The notes: a model not told the origin generated them from the sequence alone. A stretch of 64,000 nt of DNA from Tritrichomonas musculus (GCA_039105265.1 JAPFFF010000021.1:1550001-1614000), one strand, 5' to 3'; positions 1 through 11,891 are shown, numbered from the stretch's first letter. Numbers and translations: made by a program.

Positions 1-61
1 AGGAAATTCATTCATATGGTCACATATTAAATCAAAAGAAATTGCATTTCGAGAACCAGAA

Positions 62-1675
62 ATGATACAAGCTTCAAAAAAAAAATTTGAAATTGTTGAT
101 AAAAAAGAGCGAGCAGTTGGTTATACACCAAATATAAATGATGTTTGCAGGAAGTTAAATGCGATAGGACCCGATAGAGTGGTTCTAATTACTTTAATTG
201 GATCTTATCAAACAGGAAAATCATCCATGATAAAACGAATGACAAGGTTTTCAGGTGTTAAAATTGGCAATGGTAAAGATGATGAAACTAAGGGAGCAGT
301 TTTATATGGACCTTTCAGTTATAATAAAATTAGATCAGAATTTAAACTTGAACGAGTTCCAGAAGATTTAAATGTAATGTTCGTTGATACCGAAGGAGCA
401 AATGGATTCTTTCAAAAGAATAGTTTTGAAGCTGCTACAAATTTGATTGTTAATCTTTTGACACCATTTACAGCAATGTCAGATATCATTATATCACTAA
501 ATAAATCTAATATTACTCAAGCCGAAACAGAAACTGTCACTGAAGTTATTAAGGCAATTAAATCCCTTCGAAATGACTGGGAAAATATATATTTAGTTAA
601 TAGTTTTACAAATTATCCGGATTATGATCCGATCAATAAACCAAATGAAATTGAAAGTATATTTCAAAATGCTGCAGATGATTCAACGAAAAAGTTTCCC
701 CAAATCCAATTTTCAGAAACAATCCCACTTGTTCAATATGATATAAAAAATACTAAAAAAGATATATTTGCCCAGGATGAATCATTCCAAAAAGGTTTTG
801 CTATATTTGCTTCTAAAATCATTAATTTAATAGAAAAGAGAAAAGATAAATTTATTGTAGATGGCACTTCAATGGCAAAACTGTTTACCTCATTTGCTTC
901 AAATGAAATTGTTAAAGATTTTGCAGCAATTGCACAAGAAATACAACAAACACGTGAAAAAAGCATGTCATTAACATATCAACGAGTATATGAAAGAACA
1001 TGCAAAAAAATCATTACTGAAGAAATCAGTCAAATAAACAAGTTATATGAAGAATATGAACAGAATTTAAAAGATGGCAAAGAAGTTTCTAAATTAGATT
1101 TTCACATCGAAGAGAGAACTCAAAGAGTTATTTCACTTTTAAATGAAAAAATACCAGAAACTTTTCATGATTTAAATTTCTTCAAAATGTATGAAAATTC
1201 AATTAAAGAGAGGCTCCAATCTTTTGCAGATGCTACTCTAAAAAATGATATAGTTAATCTTAATTATTTGGAAGAAAAATATATTATTGATTTGGTTGAT
1301 AGTTATGTTGGAAAAGTTTACAATAGAATTTCTGCTGACATGAATTCAACAAAAGCACAAACATTTAAGGGAGTCTATGATGAAAACGTCCCAGAATTAA
1401 TCACGAAAGCAATCGAAAAAGAATTCTTACGAATTAGAAAATCATATTCTTTCAATCTTAATGTTGTTGCAAAAGTAGAAACAAAATTTAAAGGAGTTAC
1501 AAAAATATATATTGAAAAAATAAGAACGGAAGCAGACGCGATAGCAAAACTCAACCGAAATGAAGCTGGTTTCTGGAATAGAATCTGTCATGACATTAAA
1601 AAGTTTTTCTGTGGTGAAAAGATTAAAGAAAGTATCTTATCATTAGAAGATCTTTCATATGAAAAACTTAAATAA
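62..1675 (+). CDS. Guanylate-binding-protein-like large GTPase (N-terminus uncertain)
   Basis: Resembles the GBP/atlastin branch of dynamin-like GTPases, which bind and remodel membranes. From the ATG used here, the P-loop GSYQTGKSS lies at residues 47-55, a switch threonine in the ETKGAVLYG stretch near 75-83, and the DTEG motif at 109-112. The remainder (about 290-537) is charged and probably helical, as in GBP stalks. I see no membrane segment or C-terminal prenylation box. The reading frame stays open upstream to base 2 of the window, so the true start may lie outside. The residues before the P-loop already look like the usual first strand of the domain, so little may be missing. GTPase assignment is firm; the membrane role is inferred from the family. 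Confidence 0.8.
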   Translation: MIQASKKKFEIVDKKERAVGYTPNINDVCRKLNAIGPDRVVLITLIGSYQTGKSSMIKRMTRFSGVKIGNGKDDETKGAVLYGPFSYNKIRSEFKLERVPEDLNVMFVDTEGANGFFQKNSFEAATNLIVNLLTPFTAMSDIIISLNKSNITQAETETVTEVIKAIKSLRNDWENIYLVNSFTNYPDYDPINKPNEIESIFQNAADDSTKKFPQIQFSETIPLVQYDIKNTKKDIFAQDESFQKGFAIFASKIINLIEKRKDKFIVDGTSMAKLFTSFASNEIVKDFAAIAQEIQQTREKSMSLTYQRVYERTCKKIITEEISQINKLYEEYEQNLKDGKEVSKLDFHIEERTQRVISLLNEKIPETFHDLNFFKMYENSIKERLQSFADATLKNDIVNLNYLEEKYIIDLVDSYVGKVYNRISADMNSTKAQTFKGVYDENVPELITKAIEKEFLRIRKSYSFNLNVVAKVETKFKGVTKIYIEKIRTEADAIAKLNRNEAGFWNRICHDIKKFFCGEKIKESILSLEDLSYEKLK

Positions 1676-1999
1676 TTTTTTCAAACTTAAAATAAATCAT
1701 TTAAAATTCCCAGCAAATATTTTAATTATTTTTTTTTATATCAAACAACCACGATATTTTTGTAGTGATTGTTATTTTTGACTTTTTTCATCGAAATATT
1801 TACTAAAGACACAGGATTTAACTGGCAACATACAATAACAAGTGAAAATTAGAAGCATACATTAGTAAAGCATTTTTCTTCCATTCGTTCTACAAAATAT
1901 AATTGTTAAAAACAAATAAAGACAAAAGTTATGTTTATATTCAAGTTTTAAAATTTTAATCTACATCCTGAAGACTTTTTCTTAACCAAAGGAAATTTA

Positions 2000-2025
<26 letters not shown>
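1676..2025. other. AT-rich intergenic stretch ending in a T26 tract
   Basis: No coding frame is supported. The stretch ends in an uninterrupted run of 26 T (2000-2025), directly followed by the duplicated block at 2026. Confidence 0.6.
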
Positions 2026-2030
<5 letters not shown>

Positions 2031-2170
2031 GTGAGAGAATCGTGACCAATTAATAATTATCAAAAATGCTTTTCAATGGTTATTTCAATTGATCTTTTTT
2101 TAAATTGTGAGAGAATCGCGACCAATTAATAATTATCAAAAATATCTTTTAATGGTCAATTGAAATAACC
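2026..2170. repeat. 76-bp-spaced direct duplication with flanking inverted arms
   Basis: A 42-bp block at 2026-2067 recurs at 2102-2143 with a single difference. A 17-bp arm at 2078-2094 is matched, inverted, at 2154-2170 (16 of 17 bases). The block lies immediately upstream of the decayed Sel1 gene. It could be a duplicated promoter segment or the end of a small mobile element. Confidence 0.7.
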
Positions 2171-2178
2171 AATTTAAA

Positions 2179-2869
2179 ATGAATCATATGATCATATGTT
2201 GTGGAGTTATGGCAATTATACATCAACTATCTCATTTTTTTCAATTAGCAGTAGAACAAAATGAGCCAAATGCTCAAAATAACCTTGGCATGCTTTATTC
2301 AAAAAGTAAATTTGATATTTTTGACATTAATAAGTCTATTTATTATTTAACACTTGCAGCTAATCAAAATCATTTAAATGCATTATATATATTCTTGGCA
2401 CGATTTATTAGAGAGGAGAACATATTCGGCGTGACATTAATAGATCAATCAATTATTTTTCATCTGCCGAATTTCGAAATCAATGTGATAAAAATAATCT
2501 TGGTATTATTTATAAAAAAGAACTTAATAATAATGATACAAACATACTTTTGGCTAAAGAATACGTTAATAAGGCAATTAATCAAAAGCATGATAAATTA
2601 TCAATGTTTAACTTGGTTAATGCTTTATTGGATGAAGAAAAATTATCTTCAAATTATGAAGAACTAATTGAACTTTTAATTCTTACTGTCAAAAAATTAT
2701 TTCATGATGAATATTATGAACTTCGTAAAAAGATTTTATTTATATTGTTAATGAGATTAAAATATTGCAAGAAATCGAAGAAACCATGAAAAATAAAGAG
2801 TCAATTCACCGATTTTTATTGCTTGATCGACAAAATAATCAAGCAAAAAATTTTCCTTTTCATAAATAA
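2179..2869 (+). pseudogene. Decayed Sel1-repeat gene fragment
   Basis: Three frames carry successive parts of a Sel1-repeat protein like the C-terminal part of the two kinases at 20.5-23.4 and 29.3-33.1 kb. The first frame holds LAVEQNEPNAQNNLGMLY and YLTLAANQNHLNA. After a shift near 2458-2463 the next frame reads NNLGIIYKKELNNND and the KAINQKHDKLSMFNLV segment, matching NNLGIIFKHGF and EEAIRQKNDFLSMYNLA in the kinases. A second shift near 2735-2745 leads to a tail ending at 2867-2869. No kinase domain is present, so this is a broken partial copy or an independent Sel1 gene that has decayed. Confidence 0.7.
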
Positions 2870-4405
2870 TAAATTTATTTCAACATACATTATTGCATAG
2901 ATTTCAATCTGGGTTTCCCTATCCAGTGAGGTGAATAGCCATGTTTGTCTTTTTGAGTCATTTCTCGTTATTTTGGATGGACAGTAGACTGTTATGGTCT
3001 ATTCAAAAAAATTGTAAAACTTTGAATTTTTTGTGAAAAAAATAGCGAGAAAATTTCATCGTTTATTAATAAAACTGTCCAACATGCTCAAGATTGAAAG
3101 AAATTCTATCAAAAGGATGTGTGTGGAAACTAAAAAATACGTTATTTTAAAATTTGTATTTTATTAGTTTTGAGCTTATCTTGATTATATTTGCGGATAT
3201 AAGTTATATATTCTAGGATTATTAATTATATTATATCATTGTGGATACTTTTTTTGGGCCAATTGCATATTAATTTTTTGGATATATTTCATCAAATATT
3301 TCTCAATTATAAATTTTTTTGTTATATATAAATATATTTATTTTATAATTGGATATTTATTATTATATTTTCCATTATTATTAGAATATTATTGTGATTT
3401 ATCGAGAAAAAATATAATATTAAAAGAGATAAAAAATCATTATTATCTCAATATTTATCTAAAATATTAACAATTAAAACTCTTATTAAATTTATAAAAT
3501 ATATATTTATTTTGTATATATGATATATTCCAGTTATTTCTTGCCAATTTATCGGATGATATATCATATCATTTTGAGTTTCATTTAATTTATTATAAAT
3601 AAAAAAAAAAAAAATTCAAATGTTTAAGTATTATTTTTTATAATAAACTAGTCAAATATTTTATTTTTTCTATACTCAATTGAAATTGAAAGAGTTAAGT
3701 GATACTTTTTTGAAATAAATAAAAAATGTAAAATATAGAAAATTAAAATAATATTTATTAAACCTAGCAACTTTTTAAAATAGCCTTCAATATTTGAATT
3801 GGACGAATATATATTTGAGTTGAACAGTCAGTATAATATAGAATATTTGAGGGCTCTTTTAAATTTTCCCTGAAAAAGTGGTGTTTGATTTTCTGAAGAC
3901 TCAATTTATTTCAATTTTTCAATTAAATTCGTTAGATAATTTTTTTAAAAAATAAAATTTAATATCAAATTAGATTCAATTAATCTTAAATCATTTAAAT
4001 GAAATAAAAATATATTTATAAAATAATATTAAAATAAATTTGATTTATTAATATACTATTTTCAAAGATATACTTATTCAATAAATTGATTGTATAAAAA
4101 ATAAACATCAGAATCAAAAAATTTCTATAAAAATAGCATTATCGTTTGCAAAATAATTATTTTTTAAACATCATGAAAATAATTCATACAACTTTTTATT
4201 CAAAACATATTTGGTTTGATAAATTCTAAGATGACCAAATTAGTTTTGAAAAATAATAATAATATACAATAACCCAAATAAATGAACGCCTTTACAAAAA
4301 GGCTCTTTTGGGTAATCAGTACCCTTTTCTGAAAAGACAAAATTATTTTTTTCTTCTTTTTGAATTTAAAAAAAAATATTATAGATAGGTTGATCTAAAT
4401 TTTTA
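2870..4405. other. AT-rich non-coding stretch
   Basis: No frame with plausible coding content. The slightly more complex piece at about 2890-3060 is not recognised. The rest is A/T-rich low-complexity sequence, apart from the hairpin at 4272-4313. Confidence 0.5.
4272..4313. repeat. Nested hairpin downstream of the ankyrin gene
   Basis: Outer arms ACCCAAA (4272-4278) and TTTGGGT (4307-4313) enclose inner arms GCCTTT and AAAGGC (4288-4293 and 4298-4303). It lies about 90 bp beyond the last stop of the minus-strand ankyrin array. It may be a 3'-end structure or part of a short inverted repeat. The ACCCA motif recurs in the upstream region at 9.25-9.44 kb. Confidence 0.5.
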
Positions 4406-7400
4406 TTAAGCCTTCTTTTGAGCATTCAATATCAACGTCTTAATTTCTTGATTTTTGGCAACATTTATAGCCGTTTTTCATGAAATTACAAATAAAAATC
4501 ATCAAAAAATAGATGTAACTTTAAAAAAACACAAAAAAATAGAACGTTATCTTTTGCATTGATATCAATATTGGGATAACCTAGCAAAAGTTTTACGATT
4601 TCAACATTGCCATTTTTAGCTGCAATATTCAAAATTGGAACATAAAAATATTATGAATAAACTTTATAAAAACTTTTGTTTTGCAATTGTATTAAATTTT
4701 TTTAAAAAAAATTGTATTTAATAAAATAATTTTTAAACTTTAAAAAAAATAGTTTGTTTTAAATTTTATAAACAAAATAATACTTAAAACGTAATAAAAG
4801 ATTAAGTGAAATGTCGTAAACTAATAATAATAAAGAATGTTATTAAAAAATTCAAATTATTTGAAATGTTGTAAAATGTAAATTATTTAAAACACCATTC
4901 AAAAAGAAAATTATTTGAAAACAAAATTAAATATAACCACTTTTTAAATTCCATTGAAATAGAATAGTTGAATATAATAAAAATTTTATATTATTAACGT
5001 AATTAGAATTATCATAATTATAAATTTCATTCAAGTAATTGAAAATGAAATATCATTTAAAAAATAATTGAACGTTATTTAACAAAATGAAAATTTAAAA
5101 CAGGATAAAAAAAATAGTTGATTTAAAATGCAATTAAAAATTCTTGATTTAAAATTGTATTTAAATAGTTGATTAAAAATTCTATGAATAAAACAAATGA
5201 CTGTAAACTTTATAACAAAAATCATTTGAAATTTCATAAAAAAAATTTCGATAACGATATTAAAATACTTTTTTTTTTAAATTGCATGAAATAATTAAAA
5301 TTGAAAATGACATAAACATTTGTTTTAAAACAAATTTTTCATTAATATTAAGGTTATTTCTTGATAGAATAAGAGCAACAATCTCAGCAACATTTTGACG
5401 TACTGCAAGAATTAATGGCGTTTGATTAAATAACTAAATTAAAATCTCATAAATCAATTAATTTTTTAAAAATTTGATTGAAATATAAATTGAAATTATA
5501 TTAGTTATTTATATTTTGAATGTCATTTAATTTTTTAAATAAAATTTCATTCAAAAAGATAAATTAAAATATGATTTAAACAAAACTTTTTGAATTAAAT
5601 AAAAAATGTTTTTATGTGATGGCATTAAAATTACTGATATTGAAATTCCATAAAAACAAATATATTTGTTTAAAACACCATTAAATTTAAGTATTATTAA
5701 ATTCCATTAGAAAAAAGTAATTTTAAATAGCATAAAATTAATATAATAAAAAAACAGAATAAAAAATAAATAAGAAATTGCATTAAAAAAAAATTATATA
5801 ATTTCATTACTGTAATTTTAAATAGAAACTTTATAAGCAAATTTAAATCATTTGAAATTGAATTAAAAAAAATATTAAAACTGTATAAAAAATAAACCAA
5901 TCAAAATTAATTTTGTGTTGACTTCAACTTCGGCATGAGATAAAATAAGTTCTACAATTTTTGGATTTCCTGTTTGAATTGCTAGAGACAATGGGGTTTT
6001 ATTGCTATATTCCATCATGTTATCGAGTTCATGAAAATATTTAATTAATAACATCATTGAAAAAACATAAATTAAAATTGTATGAAAATACAAAAAATTA
6101 AATTCCATTAAATAATGTATTGAAATTCCATGAAAAATACAATCAAAAAACATCATTTAAAAAAAGCAAATTGTTGAAATTTTATAAAAAAAAGAAGTTT
6201 TTTGAAACATCATTAAAAAATTAATGTTTTAAAACAACATAAAAATTTTATCAATTTTGAAATTAATTGAACATTAAGATCAATATTTGGCATTGATAAC
6301 AAAAGTTCAACAATTTCTGCATTTCCCTTTTCAAGTGCAATATGCAATGGCGTTTTGTTTTAAAATATTATTTGAAATATCATTAAAAAAATGATAAGTA
6401 ATTTCATTTAAAAACAAATATATCCAAAATATAATGAAATATATTGATTTTAAAATGATATGAATTTATTTCAAATTAAAATTTCATTTAAATATTTGTT
6501 ATATGAAATCCTATAAAATGATACTCTTATTAAATGTCATTAACAAAAAAATTTTTTTTATAATTCCATAAAAACATTAAAACAAAAATTACATGAATAA
6601 AACTGATATAAAAATTTCATACGATTTTGAAAAATTGAAACATCATTAATTTTTTTTATTGTAACGTAATAAATAAAAATATTGACTAGTAACATCATTA
6701 AAATAAATCTGGTTGAAATTGAATAAAAATTCGTTCATTTAAAATTTTATTAAAAAGTTGTTTAGTTGAAACGAAATAAAAAAAACTAAGATTTGAAATC
6801 TTATATAAAAAATATATTGAAATGTAATAACTAACTAAAATAAATTAAACGTAATTGAATCATATAAAAAGAATTTTATAAAAAAAATTTTAAAATTAAT
6901 TTACGATTGACATCAATACTTTGATAGGACAATAATAACTTAACAATATCAACATTTTCATTTTCAATAGAAATACACAATGGTGTTTTCTTATTAAAAA
7001 GAAAAAAAAGTAATTATATTAATAACAATTAATTTAAAGAATTTCATTAAAATAAATTTTGAAACTATATTTAAAAAAATATTTATTGAAATGCTATAAA
7101 AATAAATACTTTTTGAAATGAAATTAAAAATTTTAAAATTTGAATTCTATTTAAATTTAATATTTAACATCATTCAAAATAAAACTTTTTGAAAATTGTA
7201 TTTAACAATTTTATTTTCAATTTCATTCATAAATTGATTCGAAATTACATTAAAATAAAACAATTTTGAAATGTTTTAAGCCAAACAAATAATTAGAAAC
7301 TGTATAAAAATTATTTACAAACATAACTTCTGCAATTTATATCAGCTCCTTTCTTAGATAAGATAAGCTTAATAATTTCCGTATCATTATTTTCCAATGC

Positions 7401-8034
7401 TTGTGTTAAAGGTGTTTGATAAAACAATAAAAATTAAAAACTTTATTTAAATATTGCTTTTTAAAACATAATTGAAAATTGTTATTTAAAATTGCATAAG
7501 AAAGTAAAAAGTTATAGAACAAAATAAAAATAAAATTTGTATTAAACGCGGTAAGAATTTTAAAAAAAGTAAAATGTTATTAAAAAAAAAAATAATGAAA
7601 ATTGTATTGAAAAAATATATTTGAATTTCATTTAAAGATTGAATGAAAATGTAGTCGATTTTGGTACTTGTTGAATTTGAATTAAAAAATTTTGTTAGAA
7701 TTGACATTGAATTGACATCAATATCATCTCTTTGTAATAAAAGATTTACTATTTCATTATTATTGTTGACAAGAGCTAGTTGCAATGCTGTATTATTTAA
7801 ACATTTAATCATTAAATTACATTTAATTTTTTATTTTTAAATTGAATTAAAAATAAAAATTAATAAAAATTTTCCTATTAATAAAAAATGATTTTGAAAC
7901 GTTATTTTAAAATATTCTATATAAGGAACTCTATTAAATTCATTAAACAAAAACTTTATAAATCAAAATATTTATGTTTGAAACTTCATTAAAAAATCAA
8001 TAATTAAAAAACTACATGAACAAAATTATTAATA
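4406..8034 (-). pseudogene. Eight isolated ankyrin repeats separated by AT-rich spacers
   Basis: Downstream of the head at 8035-9231, eight single ankyrin repeats lie on the minus strand at about 7708-7797, 7332-7421, 6906-6995, 6270-6359, 5914-6006, 5341-5427, 4555-4641 and 4409-4480. Each keeps the core (for example NKTPLHIALEKGNAEIVELL or VPILNIAAKNGNVEIVKLL) and all but the last end at a D-x-N box. The last is followed by a stop at 4406-4408. The spacers are about 279, 286, 336, 546, 263, 486, 699 and 74 bp. They begin at the same repeat phase, several with a similar AATTAATTTT-type start, and contain stops. Five of eight neighbouring repeats share a frame. No GT...AG consensus was seen at the borders. 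This may be a decayed array, a set of unusual introns, or formerly translated inserts. Confidence 0.6.
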
Positions 8035-9231
8035 TTAAATTTCATTAATTAAAAAAAATATTGTGAAAATTAATACTGCGTTAACATTCAAATTCTTTTC
8101 TTTCAAAAATAATTCAACGAATTTAATATAATCAGATTCACATAAGTGACAAAACATATTATTACTTTCTTTATTTCCTTTTTCATTACAAAGCTGAAAA
8201 GCTTGAGATACTTCGTTAATCATTTCATCAATAAAACTGATGAAATTGAAATATTGAAAGCAATTTGTTGAAAGCTTCTTTCTAAGCTGAGGATTGTTAT
8301 AATATTTTTCGTAGAGATGATCAGTTAATTCATTATGAAACACTCTCAAAGATTCAACAAAAGATTCAACAAGGGCCATATCAGATGGTTTAAATTTAAA
8401 CTTTCCTTCAATTAATTGAATGATTTCAATGTTTCTTCCATGAATTGCAAAAGATAAAATTGAATTTGTAAATTCTTTCTTCGCTGATAAAAGATATTTG
8501 AATATTTTAATTGATCCAAAAAATGCTGAATATTCAATATAACTTGGATTTTTCTGACATAAAAATGGATTTGTCTCAAAAATTGATTCAGTGATGTCTT
8601 TTGTGAACCAAGATGTCGGTTTATTGCCAAATTTTTCTCTGAATTCATCAACAGAATCATTTCTGATCAACAAAGACGCTGGACTGTCATTTTCACCAAT
8701 TCTTCTCTTCTCTAAAAATGATGGAGACTTAAAGTCAATTTTACTGTTATTCGATTTAATATTATTCAGAGTTTTTTGATCGTAAAACCTCTCAAATTCT
8801 GGGAAAAAGTATTCTGGATATTTTTTGTTTTCGTATTCTTTGCTCGTGATGATTTTACACATGATGTTGTCAGGTGTGATGATTTTTTCTTCAAAAAGAA
8901 ATAAAAGAAGTCGCTTGTTTTCTTTGAAAATGTGAAAAATTTCGATATTTGTGAAAAAATTCTGGATTTCGGCTGTGAAAAGTTTGAAAATTCGCTCAAT
9001 TTTGTCAAAAAAGTTGGACATTCGATGATGATTATTTGATATCTTGGTGATAGTGTGAAGAATGAGTTTAATTTCGGATTTATCTTGCTTAATATTATGA
9101 TCATCTAAATATTTTGTAAGTTTTGTGAATAATTCTTCAGTTTCTGAATCACTATCTAAAATATTTAGAATGACCTGACTGAATTCATTCATATTTTTCA
9201 GTAAATCTTGGATACAAGCTGTGGCTTCCAT
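8035..9231 (-). CDS. DUF3447/ankyrin-family head protein (398 aa)
   Basis: This is the same N-terminal module as in the three BspA genes at 15.6, 33.7 and 36.9 kb. It has a helical head with ISNNHHR near residue 66, a GENDS...LLIRNDSVDEF motif near 185-200, then degenerate ankyrin units including the SIFETNPFL, SYIEYSAFFGSIKIFKYLL and IHGRNIEIIQL blocks. The final half-repeat ends in LNVNA at about 8077. After it come 14 spacer-coded hydrophobic residues and a stop, where the AT-rich spacer begins. The protein may act as a head alone or be the first part of a longer ankyrin protein. No signal peptide or membrane anchor. Function unknown; ankyrin domains usually bind proteins. Confidence 0.75.
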   Translation of the reverse strand: MEATACIQDLLKNMNEFSQVILNILDSDSETEELFTKLTKYLDDHNIKQDKSEIKLILHTITKISNNHHRMSNFFDKIERIFKLFTAEIQNFFTNIEIFHIFKENKRLLLFLFEEKIITPDNIMCKIITSKEYENKKYPEYFFPEFERFYDQKTLNNIKSNNSKIDFKSPSFLEKRRIGENDSPASLLIRNDSVDEFREKFGNKPTSWFTKDITESIFETNPFLCQKNPSYIEYSAFFGSIKIFKYLLSAKKEFTNSILSFAIHGRNIEIIQLIEGKFKFKPSDMALVESFVESLRVFHNELTDHLYEKYYNNPQLRKKLSTNCFQYFNFISFIDEMINEVSQAFQLCNEKGNKESNNMFCHLCESDYIKFVELFLKEKNLNVNAVLIFTIFFLINEI

Positions 9232-9906
9232 TTTAAAAGTGAAAATATCATATCACATGTCATAGAAGTTGGGTAACTGAAAAAAACAAAAAAAATTTTT
9301 ATATATTAGAGTAATCACTCAAAACACTATTTACCCAAAAATTCTACCCAAAAAGTTGGGTTGGATAAAAAGAAACGTGAATTGAAAAAAACTAAACAAA
9401 ACTTTTTAAAATGTATTTCTTAATGACTTGGCTACCCAAAATTATAAATCATTAAGAAATACACTAATTAATAGGATATTTATAAGTGTTTGATGCCAGC
9501 TTATATATTTTATAAAAAAAAATTCTCAATATGGAATAAATTATAATATGATATTGTTTGTTCAAATTTTATCTTAAAAATATCAAAAAACTTTTAATTT
9601 TGGGTTTTATTTTCATTTACTGAGAATACCAGAGGTTTTCTAACTAATATTTCAAAAAAATTATTTGATAAAAAATATTAATTAGATATACTATAAATAA
9701 ATATAATAAAAAAGATTTAAAGACTTTAAATATCAAAAGTTTAATTTTTTTTAACGAATAAAATATCAGTATAAATAAGCAATATGATGAAATGTAATAA
9801 AAATTGAAATTGAATGAATAATATTTTGTATATCTTTAAAAATTTTAAAAAAATATTGATTTTTTACATTATTTTCATTTTTTATTTCTAATATTATTTT
9901 ATATAT
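9232..9906. other. Upstream region of the ankyrin gene with repeated ACCCA/TGGGT motifs
   Basis: No gene seen. TTGGGTA-type motifs occur in both orientations near 9268, 9331-9366 and 9430, in the presumed promoter of the minus-strand gene that starts at 9231. Whether they are regulatory sites or remnants of an inverted repeat cannot be told from this copy. Confidence 0.35.
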
Positions 9907-10963
9907 CAGGGTTGTCGATCGATGATGATAAATATCGATTATCGGCTCATTATCGATAGTCCGATAATATCGATAAAAATTTGTTCGATAACCAATAATT
10001 ATCGATAAATACGTTAAGCAAAACCGCCGATATTTGGTCACTATCGGACGGTTACGGTTCGATATTCTCCGATATTTTATAATAAAATTTCCATACTTTT
10101 TTTTTACATTTTTGATTAAAATTTGGAATTTTATATTTTTAATTGTACTTCAATAGTGCATGCTGAAATAAGCGAAATAAGGTCAGGGTGCATTATATGT
10201 CCAATATAATAATGAGAAGCTAAAAAATCAGGTTTTTGATTGATACATAAAAAGATTATTTTCAAAATTTTTAAAAAAGAACCAATTGGCCAACAAAAAA
10301 AGATTATTATTAAGAACAAAGTTATAAGACGATAATTTCCTCATATCTTCTCAGCATTAAATTATTTCCATATTTGCAAATTAACGAATCTTAATATGTA
10401 ATGAAATATTAATGCAATGCTACTAAAATAATTTGCGTTTTTTTTTTTATTAAAAGAATATCAAGTCTAAAAATATTTAGAGAAATGGAGAGAATTTTAT
10501 TAATTTACAAAAAGTTATCGTGTTCACTTTTTGATAAATTTAATTATTTTGCCAAAATAAAATTATCTTTATTGATTTTAAATTTTATACTTAAATATTA
10601 TTAGAATTATAATATATTACTTATCTTTTATTATAATAAAAGTTAATTTCCTATGAAATATAAAAAATCTTTTTTAATAATTTGATCATTTGTACATACA
10701 AGCTTTTTTATATGTCATTACTTGAAAAAATAACTTTTATATAATTATATAACAATTAAATAGCCATAATTTCTAGTAAATATCTTTTCTTTACCTTAAA
10801 AAAGTTAAAAATATCGGTCATTATTGGCCATGATAAAAACCGTTTTTATCGATAATGATATTTATTATCGGATAGTATCGGTTATTCTACTCTACTCCCG
10901 ATAATATCGATAATATTGGCAACGTATTTAACCGTTATCGGACACTATCGATAAACATCCCTG
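9907..10963. mobile_element. Non-autonomous hAT-type DNA transposon (1057 bp)
   Basis: The left end begins CAGGGTTGT and the right end, inverted, begins CAGGGATGT; both continue into ATCGAT/GATAAT-rich subterminal sequence. The element is flanked on both sides by the identical 8-bp TTATATAT (9899-9906 and 10964-10971). An 8-bp target duplication with CAGGG...CCCTG ends is the hallmark of the hAT superfamily. No transposase frame survives. A 62-codon minus-strand frame at 10131-10319 contains PDFLASHYYIGHIMHP, which vaguely recalls hAT C-terminal sequence, but this is weak. The TSD could be partly chance because the flanks are AT-rich. Confidence 0.75.
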
Positions 10964-11021
10964 TTATATATATATATTTATATTATTATATTATCTATTT
11001 ATATAAATACATTTACAAATA

Positions 11022-11842
11022 TTAAGGTAAAAATGCCATACGTTAAGCAACCGCTTTTATTTTCTGACACTATTTATTGTGACATGTTAAGTAAAATTAT
11101 TTTCTTTTCTATTTTTTGTTTTTATTAAAGAATACATTTTTTATTAACAAATCCTTTTAATTCCACTCCCAAAAAGGCCCAATTTGTTTTGATTACATTG
11201 AATTTGCTGACTACATGGACGTAAATCAATTTAATATTTTATGCTTTCCAATTATACCTCATCAAAAAAAATTTGTTATATTATTGATGGAAACAAATTG
11301 GTAAGGAGTTTTCATCACACATGCGATAGAATTTCTCTTTGTTTACAGTTTTTTACAAATAATATTATTAAAATATTACGAAAACGATAAAAAAATTAAT
11401 TTTAATGGCAATATCCCATTTTTCATAGAAATTAAATCAATATTTTATAAGAAGAAACGAATCTTATTAAATTCATTGTATATTTATTTTTTCTATTACT
11501 ACTTTTTTTATAATTTAGTAAAATTTTTGTGATAATTATTGATATTATATTTTGAAATTTAATATAAATTACATAATCTTTCTCTTCTTTATAATAATTC
11601 GAATATAAATCTAAAACTCTTTTTTGTTCAAATATTAATTGAAAAAGTTGATAAACTAAATTTATAATTGAAAAATTTAATTATTAAAATTTTCGTTTCA
11701 AATTGAATATAAAAATATTTTATAAAGTTCAGAAATTCAAATCTGACATATATTGAAATTAAAACTTTTTCTGGGAGGGTGCTTTTCTTAAATTTTTAAC
11801 GTACTCTTTCTCAATTTTTAACGTATGGCATTTTTACCTTAA
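11022..11842. mobile_element. Small inverted-repeat element with TTAA borders (821 bp)
   Basis: A perfect 25-bp inverted repeat joins 11022-11046 and 11818-11842. The outermost four bases at each end are TTAA, so the element may be 21-bp inverted repeats (starting GGTAAAAATG) flanked by a TTAA target duplication, as for piggyBac-type insertions. No coding frame inside. The family assignment rests only on the TTAA and is tentative. The element lies 58 bp from the hAT-type element and just upstream of a gene fragment at 11892. Confidence 0.65.
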
Positions 11843-11891
11843 GTAAAATATCACAGTATTTGTATCGCAAATTATAATATTACGATAGGAT

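Noticed and set aside
4406-8100. Classical spliceosomal introns between the ankyrin repeats
   Set aside because: I found no consistent GT...AG borders or trichomonad-type 5' and branch motifs. Kept only as one hypothesis in the finding.
9268-9440. TGGGT/ACCCA motifs as telomere-like repeats
   Set aside because: Too few, scattered, and in both orientations; no tandem array.
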